DNA of 8,601 bases from a bacterium (GTDB lineage: Bacteria > Verrucomicrobiota > Kiritimatiellia > UBA8416): the NCBI GenBank assembly GCA_020048935.1, contig JAIFLS010000168.1, positions 1 through 8,601 of the forward strand, in the 5' to 3' direction. The translations under genes were made by a program, and so were the position numbers. Positions 1-5,649 of this stretch are shown here, piece after piece (positions within the stretch are counted from its first letter, which is position 1; every line of letters starts with the position of its first letter). The notes beneath the pieces were generated by a model that saw only the letters and a program-made list of their open reading frames with translations, was not told the origin of the DNA and did not search any database.

Positions 1-35
1 TTTAACAGTACTTTTGCCTCTATTTCCCCTCTATT

Positions 36-123
36 TCGGCCAACGAGAACGGCGACGAGAACGCATTACGAGTCGAAGGCAATATAATCGTTACCCGTTC
101 TCGTCGCCGTTCTCGTTAACCGA
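36..123. repeat. Palindromic repeat P, short form (P1)
   Basis: Perfect 22-bp inverted repeat: positions 42-63 pair with 96-117 around a 32-nt centre. After a 2-base mismatch the pairing resumes with TCGG (36-39) against CCGA (120-123). Each arm contains the unit ACGAGAACG twice, 12 bases apart. The arms match the outer arms of the larger palindromes at 5024-5215 and 7655-7846. The inner boundary words TACGAG (67-72) and ATCGTT (87-92) are also shared, but only 14 nt separate them here against 122 nt in the large copies. It lies downstream of xerD. There is no T-run beyond either arm, so I do not call it a terminator. Confidence 0.9.
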
Positions 124-128
124 TTTCC

Positions 129-157
129 CTTTTAATTGCTTCTAAAACGTTTGTCAA
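129..157 (-). promoter_or_regulatory. Candidate leftward promoter abutting P1
   Basis: On the minus strand TTGACA (157-152) is followed after 17 nt by TAAAAG (134-129). It points away from xerD, out of the left edge of the window. Transcription would begin near 122, so the RNA would start almost exactly at the outer edge of palindrome P1. The gene it would serve is outside the window. The -35 is perfect, and the -10 matches 4 of 6 consensus positions. Confidence 0.35.
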
Positions 158-169
158 TTCCCGCCCCAA

Positions 170-1057
170 TTATCCCCGCGGATGAAACTGATGGTGCACC
201 GACTTCAACCGCTGCTGGTCCACATGGGTGTAGATCTGCGTCGTGGCGATATCGGCATGTCCCAGCATCTCCTGGATCACCCGCAGCGGGGCCCCGTTGG
301 CCAGCAGATGGCTGGCAAACGAATGCCTCAAGGTATGCGGCGACACCGGCTTATCGATACCGGCCCGCCGCGTGTAGGTACGTACGATCTGCCATAAACG
401 CTGACGGGAGAACGCCTCCCCGCGCACGGTCAGGAACACAAACCGCGAGGGACCCTTCTTCTCCAGCCTCGGGCGCACGGTCAGCAGGTAATGCTCCAGT
501 GCCTCCCGCGATGCGGATCCGAACGGCACGACCCGCGTCTTGCTGCCCTTGCCAATGCAACGCAAATACCCGTCATCGAAGTGCAGGTCATCGAGTTTCA
601 GGCCGCAAAGCTCGGATACACGCATGCCTGTCGCATAAAACAGCTCAAGCAGGGCCCGGTCGCGCACCGCCACCGGTGCATCCCCGTCGGGAGCCGAGAG
701 CAGGCGTTCGATCTCGCGCGGCGTCAAGAACCCCGGCAGCACTTTCCACAAGCGCGGCGAGTCCATGACGTCGGTGACGTTGGTGGCCAGCAAGCCCTCG
801 CGCTGGAGATACGCGAAGAAAACCTTGATGGCCACCAACCGGCGGGAGATCGAATTCACACTCAACCCGCGTTCCCGCTCCGACATCAGGTAATCGACGA
901 TGTGATCGCGCCGCACCGCATTGGGACCGGAGATGCCAAGCGTTGCCATAAACCCTGAAAAACCGGCCAGGTCCGCCGCATAGGCCTCGCGTGTCCGCTC
1001 GCTAAGCCCCCGTTCCAGGATCACGTAATCCAGGAACATCTCGATCAGGGAATTCAT
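170..1057 (-). CDS. xerD: Site-specific tyrosine recombinase, XerD type
   Basis: Tyrosine recombinase of 295 residues, about the normal XerC/XerD length. In the family, Xer proteins act at dif to resolve chromosome dimers. Residues 1-85 form the SAM-like core-binding domain (SERTREAYAADL near 19-30); residues 108-295 form the catalytic domain. The full catalytic set is visible: R146 in GMRVSEL, K170 in GKGSK, H241 and R244 in HTLRHSF, H267 in LGHADI, and nucleophile Y276 in TQIYTHV. The end FHPRG resembles the usual XerD ending FHPRA, which is why I prefer XerD to XerC; a lone XerA-like enzyme cannot be excluded. The ATG lies in an ATGA overlap with the stop of the upstream lipoprotein gene. 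GGAAG sits 7 nt before it, inside that gene, so coupled translation is likely. TAA stop. Confidence 0.93.
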   Translation of the reverse strand: MNSLIEMFLDYVILERGLSERTREAYAADLAGFSGFMATLGISGPNAVRRDHIVDYLMSERERGLSVNSISRRLVAIKVFFAYLQREGLLATNVTDVMDSPRLWKVLPGFLTPREIERLLSAPDGDAPVAVRDRALLELFYATGMRVSELCGLKLDDLHFDDGYLRCIGKGSKTRVVPFGSASREALEHYLLTVRPRLEKKGPSRFVFLTVRGEAFSRQRLWQIVRTYTRRAGIDKPVSPHTLRHSFASHLLANGAPLRVIQEMLGHADIATTQIYTHVDQQRLKSVHHQFHPRG

Positions 1058-1389
1058 AGACGTGCTTCCGGCGGCAGTGCCTCCCTGGCATTCTCGTCCG
1101 CCGGGATACCATTGACCGAGAACCCAGCCTTGGAAACCAGATACTCGAAGTTCTTGTCCGCGCTCAGCAGGCTGTCATAGGTCAGCCGGATAATCCGTTT
1201 CTCGGGATCCAGCAGCACCGATCCCGGCTTGATTCCCGGCCCCCGGCTCAATGATTGCATGACGATATTCACGCAAGCCTTATTATGCATATCCGGCACA
1301 TTCAATGTCAGTTCACGGAAATCCTGCTGCCTGCAGGATACCGTAAGGAACAAGGCCAGCCCCAGCATCGAGTAAAGTTTTGTTTTCAT
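1054..1389 (-). CDS. Small HMA-fold lipoprotein, metal motif degenerate
   Basis: Protein of 111 residues. Residues 1-18 look like a signal peptide (MKTK, then a hydrophobic run) ending in SC, so C19 is a plausible lipidation site, although T at -3 is not a standard lipobox residue. Residues 26-92 follow the pattern of a heavy-metal-associated domain: a beta strand with NVPDM, a helix, PGIKPGSVLLD, IIRLTYDS, and a closing KAGF. Copper and mercury carriers have GMxCxxC; here the loop reads DMHNKAC, so the first cysteine is Asn36 and only C39 remains. Classical two-cysteine metal transfer is therefore unlikely, and the true ligand or partner is unknown. The gene is first in a two-gene unit with xerD (4-bp overlap) and has its own promoter candidate. 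A link to recombination is not evident. Domain assignment is by eye. Confidence 0.75.
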   Translation of the reverse strand: MKTKLYSMLGLALFLTVSCRQQDFRELTLNVPDMHNKACVNIVMQSLSRGPGIKPGSVLLDPEKRIIRLTYDSLLSADKNFEYLVSKAGFSVNGIPADENAREALPPEARL

Positions 1390-1396
1390 GATGCCA

Positions 1397-1426
1397 AACC
1401 TAGCAGAACAGCCGCGCCTCCGTCAA
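1397..1426 (-). promoter_or_regulatory. Candidate promoter of lipoprotein-xerD unit
   Basis: On the minus strand TTGACG (1426-1421), an 18-nt spacer and TAGGTT (1402-1397) end only 7 nt before the ATG at 1389. Transcription would begin within a few bases of the start codon, and no Shine-Dalgarno sequence is visible, so the message may be leaderless. The -35 is good and the -10 is weak (3 of 6). The same 18-nt and 7-nt geometry is seen in front of glpK. Confidence 0.4.
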
Positions 1427-1486
1427 CGCAAACGCGATCTTAAAAACACGTCCCAACAACCAGTGAACATTAAGGTGGGCACCAAA

Positions 1487-1612
1487 TGTAGCCCAGTTGC
1501 GCCGCAACTGAGGCAACGGGATGTGCTTACAATTTCGCAAATCCGCGCAATTATGGCATACCACCGTTTGCTTACAACGCTGAAGCCGCGCTCGCGGCGC
1601 GAGCGGGCTACA
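1487..1612. repeat. Inverted pair of GTAG hairpins (REP/BIME-like)
   Basis: The 126-bp segment begins TGTAGCCC (1487-1494) and ends with the complement GGGCTACA (1605-1612). Just inside each end is a palindrome: CAGTTGC/GCAACTG (1494-1500 and 1504-1510) and CGCTCG/CGAGCG (around 1589-1605). Read inward from each end, the two termini match at about 21 of 28 positions, and the differences keep the hairpins paired. GTAG next to a hairpin, in inverted pairs, is the hallmark of REP/BIME elements mobilised by RAYT transposases; none is in this window. TGCTTACAA occurs twice inside (1524-1532 and 1569-1577). The rest of the gap 1390-1673, apart from the promoter, shows nothing I can name. Confidence 0.65.
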
Positions 1613-1673
1613 GCAATCGACGAAGCGGGTCGGTTAAGGGTATCCGAGTATGGTTTGCGGTTAAGAGCGGCAT

Positions 1674-2951
1674 CTACGATCGTTGGAATGAGCGTCCGCC
1701 GGTGCGTCTTTTGGCGGCGACCGCCTGGCGTCCAGCCCCCTGGCGAGCCGGCCGCTGCTGGCGTGGCTCGGGCCGTGCATCATCCCCCGTCGCCAGGCGT
1801 GCCGACTCGGAGTGGTAGCGGTGCGTCGTGTCCACGGGGATCGGACGGCGGATCAGCTTCTCGATACCGCGCAGCCAGTCGCGCTCGCGCGCGCTGCAGA
1901 ACGAGACGGCATCGCCACCGGCGCCAGCACGCGCCGTGCGCCCGATACGGTGGATGTAGGTCTCCGGCTCCTCCGGCAGATCGTAGTTCACCACGTGCGT
2001 GATCCCGTCCACGTCCAAGCCGCGCGCCGCGATATCCGTGGCCACCATCGCCCGGACACGCGCGGTCTTGAACCCGTCCAGCGCCGCCGTGCGCGCCCCT
2101 TGCGACTTGTTGCCATGGATAGCGCAGGCGTTGATGCCGGACTGCACGAGCTTGCGGACGACCTTGTCGGCGCCATGCTTCGTGCGGGTGAACACGATGA
2201 CCTTGTCCATGTCCCGCCCGCGGATCAGTTCCGCCAGCAGGGAATCCTTGTCCGCCTTGTCGACGAACATCAGCTTCTGGTCGATCCGCTCCACCGTCGG
2301 ACGTTCCGGATCAATCGTGATCTCGACCGGATTGACCAGCAGGTCGCGCGCCAATCCCGCCACGATCGGCGGCATGGTGGCCGAGAAGAAAAGCGAATGG
2401 CGCTTGCGCGGCAACTTGGCGACCACCCGGCGCACGGCCGGGATGAACCCCATGTCGAGCATACGATCGGCCTCATCCAGGATGAACAGCTCGACGGCGG
2501 ACAGGCGGATATGCCCCTGCTCCATCAGGTCCAGCAGACGCCCCGGCGTGGCAACCACGACATCGGGGCCGCGCCGCAGGGCTTGTTCCTGCGGGTTCTG
2601 GCCGACGCCACCGAAAATGACCGTGTGCGTGACCGAGAGATACCGTCCATAGGTACGGATGCTCTCGCCGATCTGTGCCGCCAGTTCGCGCGTGGGTGTC
2701 AGGATCAGCGCCCGCGGCTGCCCGGGGACGGCCTTCTTCGTTGTCAGGGTCATTTCCTGCAGCAGCGGCAGGGTGAAGGCGGCCGTCTTGCCGGTGCCGG
2801 TCTGGGCGCAGCCCAGCAGGTCACGCCCCTCCAGCAGATGCGGGATCGCCTGTTGCTGGATCGGGGTGGGCTGCGTATAGCCTTCGTCGGCCACAGCCCG
2901 CTGCAGCGGCTCGATCAGAGCCTCGAATACGTGGGGAATACTCATCGTCAT
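1674..2951 (-). CDS. rhlE: ATP-dependent RNA helicase, DEAD-box, RhlE type
   Basis: DEAD-box RNA helicase of 425 residues from the ATG chosen here. In the family it unwinds short RNA duplexes with ATP, in ribosome assembly or RNA decay. Motifs in order: Q motif (F9, then YTQPTPIQQQAIP at 25-37), motif I AQTGTGKT (49-56), Ia PTREL (86-90), GG (114-115), TPGR (135-138), DEAD (159-162), SAT (190-192), IV VIVFTRT (251-257), V TDIAARGLD (305-313) and VI HRIGRTARAG (334-343). A basic Arg/Gln-rich tail (about 390-425) probably binds RNA. The frame stays open up to a GTG at 3047, but the extra 32 residues resemble no helicase. The ATG at 2951 is preceded by GGAAAG, and residues 1-37 begin as RhlE proteins do; the ATG at 2945 is a second option. 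The gene stands alone with a promoter at 3071-3099. RhlE is preferred to CsdA/DeaD because the long C-terminal RNA-binding region of the latter is absent. Confidence 0.93.
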   Translation of the reverse strand: MTMSIPHVFEALIEPLQRAVADEGYTQPTPIQQQAIPHLLEGRDLLGCAQTGTGKTAAFTLPLLQEMTLTTKKAVPGQPRALILTPTRELAAQIGESIRTYGRYLSVTHTVIFGGVGQNPQEQALRRGPDVVVATPGRLLDLMEQGHIRLSAVELFILDEADRMLDMGFIPAVRRVVAKLPRKRHSLFFSATMPPIVAGLARDLLVNPVEITIDPERPTVERIDQKLMFVDKADKDSLLAELIRGRDMDKVIVFTRTKHGADKVVRKLVQSGINACAIHGNKSQGARTAALDGFKTARVRAMVATDIAARGLDVDGITHVVNYDLPEEPETYIHRIGRTARAGAGGDAVSFCSARERDWLRGIEKLIRRPIPVDTTHRYHSESARLATGDDARPEPRQQRPARQGAGRQAVAAKRRTGGRSFQRS

Positions 2952-3015
2952 GTTCTTTCCGTCCGGTTCGCGGTTTACTGAAATCTCTGCCCGCCGGACG
3001 CGAAGGAAAAGAAGA

Positions 3016-3031
3016 CGCCGGATGGCCGGCG
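3016..3031 (-). promoter_or_regulatory. Terminator-like hairpin in rhlE leader
   Basis: In the rhlE leader RNA, CGCCGG (3031-3026) pairs perfectly with CCGGCG (3021-3016) across a 4-nt loop. It is followed at once by the pyrimidine tract UCUUCUUUUCC (3015-3005). This is the shape of an intrinsic terminator, placed between the promoter and the start codon, so it could act as an attenuator. A second identical CCGGCG (2997-2992) could compete for the first arm. The stem is short (6 bp) but all G-C. Confidence 0.4.
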
Positions 3032-3070
3032 ACACGAGGTCTGCCACCGATCCAGCAAATAACGGAGATC

Positions 3071-3099
3071 CTTATAGCCTGCCCCGCCGCCAAAGTCAA
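3071..3099 (-). promoter_or_regulatory. Promoter of rhlE
   Basis: On the minus strand TTGACT (3099-3094), a 17-nt spacer and TATAAG (3076-3071) give 5 of 6 matches to each sigma-70 hexamer, with ideal spacing. Predicted transcription start near 3064, leaving a leader of about 113 nt before the ATG at 2951. It is the best promoter in the window. Confidence 0.65.
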
Positions 3100-3113
3100 T
3101 CCGCATCCAGCCG

Positions 3114-3351
3114 TTCTCATTATGGCCTCGGGCAGCCTGAAGGGGGTGTTGATTTATTCGGCGAGCGGCGGGAGGGACGCCGTCCTCGGCGTCCGCTGTG
3201 CATGAGAAGGTGCATGGCGAAGCCTCTTTTCGTATCCAAATATATCAACACGCCTTAAGGCTGAACTACGAACGCCATAATTCCGAGCATTTCGGTGTTT
3301 GTAGTCCAGGCTTCAGCCTGTCTTCCGCGCGGTTTGAGGCCATAATGAGAA
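3114..3351. repeat. Foldback element with perfect 16-bp inverted ends
   Basis: TTCTCATTATGGCCTC (3114-3129) recurs as its exact reverse complement at 3336-3351. Two further pairs lie nested in order inside: 3133-3142 with 3311-3320 (9 of 10) and 3146-3158 with 3239-3251 (12 of 13). A local hairpin GGACGCCG-TCCT-CGGCGTCC occupies 3175-3194. The 238-bp segment therefore folds into one long interrupted hairpin, like a small non-autonomous (MITE-like) element. It codes for nothing convincing and I see no target-site duplication. It fills most of the 344-nt gap between the rhlE promoter and the glpK stop. Confidence 0.7.
3251..3320. repeat. Divergent GTAG hairpin pair within the foldback element
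   Basis: Two GTAG words face each other, on the minus strand at 3269-3266 and on the plus strand at 3301-3304. Each is followed outward by a hairpin: GCCTTAAGGC (3252-3261) and CAGGCT/AGCCTG (3307-3320). Between them CCGA (near 3284) and TCGG (3292-3295) form a small stem. It resembles a REP pair, but with the opposite arrangement to the pair at 1487-1612, where the GTAG words lie on the outside. Confidence 0.5.
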
Positions 3352-3391
3352 TTGCTGATCCTCATCACAACCCTGATGGAACCTTTCTCCT

Positions 3392-4885
<1,494 letters not shown>

Positions 4886-4892
4886 GCCGTCA

Positions 4893-4922
4893 CTTATTCC
4901 ACACTGCCCCGTACCCTGTCAA
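4893..4922 (-). promoter_or_regulatory. Candidate promoter of glpK
   Basis: On the minus strand a perfect TTGACA (4922-4917), an 18-nt spacer and AATAAG (4898-4893, 4 of 6) end 7 nt before the ATG at 4885. A transcript from here would have almost no leader, in keeping with the missing ribosome-binding site. Confidence 0.5.
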
Positions 4923-4963
4923 GAGGTTCGCGATCCCAGCGGCCTTGCGCCGGTGGTGAAGGA

Positions 4964-5017
4964 AGTTACAAACAAGCCGGCCACCCGGGGTTCCCGGGCA
5001 AAAACAGATTGGTAACT
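4964..5017. repeat. Hairpin repeat A, copy 1
   Basis: A 54-nt unit bounded by AGTTAC (4964-4969) and its complement GTAACT (5012-5017). It contains CAAGCCGGCCACCC and an inner hairpin CCCGGG-GTT-CCCGGG (4984-4998). It is related to 5238-5290 and 7597-7643. It ends 6 nt before the large palindrome P2. Confidence 0.7.
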
Positions 5018-5023
5018 ATTATG

Positions 5024-5215
5024 GGTGAACGAGAACGGCGACGAGAACGGAATACGAGGGCTTCGCCATTTACATTCGCGTGCGCAGCGGCTCGCGAGGA
5101 CGCTCGCCCTCCAGACGTGGAGACCGCGCTTGATTGCCGTATGGAGGGCGAGCGTCCTCGCGAGCCTGCGGAGCATGAGCATCGTTAACCGTTCTCGTCG
5201 CCGTTCTCGTTCACC
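5024..5215. repeat. Nested double palindrome P, long form (P2)
   Basis: The outer arms are a perfect 27-bp inverted repeat (5024-5050 with 5189-5215). Within them lies an unrelated perfect 25-bp inverted repeat (5089-5113 with 5142-5166) around a 28-nt loop. It aligns without gaps to 7655-7846 at 180 of 192 positions by hand count. Open frames across it arise from low stop density: 10 of the 12 differences would change an amino acid or a stop codon. It lies between the divergent glpK and nadE units and is flanked by A repeats on both sides. Confidence 0.92.
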
Positions 5216-5237
5216 GACAAGTGTGACAAAATGACCA

Positions 5238-5290
5238 AGTTATAAACAAGCCGGCCACCCATGGCGGTGGGCGAAAACGAGTGGGTAACT
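5238..5290. repeat. Hairpin repeat A, copy 2
   Basis: A 53-nt unit from AGTTAT (5238-5243) to GTAACT (5285-5290), sharing AAACAAGCCGGCCACCC with copy 1. Its inner stem is CCACC/GGTGG (5255-5259 with 5266-5270), different in sequence from copy 1 but again paired. Its left end overlaps AATGACCAAGTTATA (5230-5244), which is also present at 7861-7875 after P3. Confidence 0.7.
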
Positions 5291-5307
5291 GGAGAAAAAT
5301 CGAATCG

Positions 5308-5399
5308 AACATCCAACAACCAACGTCCAACAACCAACGCCCAAGTTGGGGAGCATTTCCTTGGATTGTTGGGCGTTGGATGTTGGGCGTTGGGCGTTG
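5308..5399. repeat. Inverted array of 7-base CAAC units
   Basis: The left arm (about 5308-5344) is a run of 7-base units built on CCAAC with two variable bases: CATCCAA, CAACCAA, CGTCCAA, CAACCAA, CGCCCAA. The right arm (5361-5399) is the complementary kind: TTGGATT, then GTTGGGC and GTTGGAT variants. The arms can pair over about 35 bp around a 16-nt centre. I see no gene in it. It lies upstream of the small membrane-protein gene. Confidence 0.8.
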
Positions 5400-5438
5400 A
5401 AATGAATTGAAGTTACAAGTGAAGCGGAAATGAAGTTA

Positions 5439-5466
5439 TCGACAAGACGGATCCGGATCGTCTAAG
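5439..5466 (+). promoter_or_regulatory. Candidate promoter of small ORF-nadE unit
   Basis: TCGACA (5439-5444), a 16-nt spacer and TCTAAG (5461-5466) lie 9 nt before the ATG at 5476. The -35 matches 5 of 6 and the -10 matches 4 of 6. As for glpK, the start codon lies almost at the predicted transcription start, and no ribosome-binding site is visible before it. Confidence 0.35.
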
Positions 5467-5475
5467 CTTGTCCGC

Positions 5476-5649
5476 ATGATTGCAGTCATGATTCTACTGG
5501 TGCTGGCGGTGATCGGTACGGCGGTCGGCGTGCTTTATGGGTTCTTCCGTCGCTTGCGACACATCGAGGAGGAACTCTGGGGCGAGAAGCGGGCCGAAGC
5601 GGCGGAGACCGCCGAGACCGCAGCGGCGCAAACCAAAGGGGAAGCGTGA
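5476..5649 (+). CDS. Small single-pass membrane protein (57 aa), unknown function
   Basis: Predicted protein of 57 residues. Residues 2-24 (from IAVMILLVLAVIG to the YGFF boundary) form one hydrophobic segment, followed by the basic stretch RRLRH. An acidic, Ala/Glu-rich helical tail (about 30-57) could form a coiled coil. The positive-inside rule puts the tail in the cytoplasm. It stops with TGA at 5647-5649, sharing one base with the nadE ATG (TGATG), and the nadE ribosome-binding site lies in its last codons, so the two genes are probably co-translated. I do not recognise the family. M5 (5488) is an alternative start. Support is the clean membrane-segment pattern, GC-rich codon use like its neighbour, and the coupling; a chance ORF cannot be excluded. 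Confidence 0.6.
   Translation: MIAVMILLVLAVIGTAVGVLYGFFRRLRHIEEELWGEKRAEAAETAETAAAQTKGEA

Noticed and set aside
1388..2002. 204-codon plus-strand frame over the BIME-like unit and the rhlE end
   Set aside because: Crosses a repeat and lies antisense to rhlE; Arg/Ala/Pro-rich with no motif.
1812..2981. 389-codon plus-strand frame opposite rhlE
   Set aside because: Antisense shadow of a clear DEAD-box gene; Arg/Asp/His-rich composition with no recognisable domain.
2952..3047. GTG start at 3047 for the helicase
   Set aside because: The extra 32 residues do not resemble a helicase N-terminus, no ribosome-binding site is present, and the ATG at 2951 has one.
5025..5234. Open frames of 60-90 codons through P2 and P3 (also 7575-7844 and the reverse-strand frames 4919-5182 and 7543-7959)
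   Set aside because: They are repeat sequence with few stops. Ten of 12 differences between the copies are non-synonymous or a stop, and no ribosome-binding site precedes them.
4964..5290. CRISPR array
   Set aside because: The repeats are few, unequal and separated by other palindromes, not by regular unique spacers; no cas genes.
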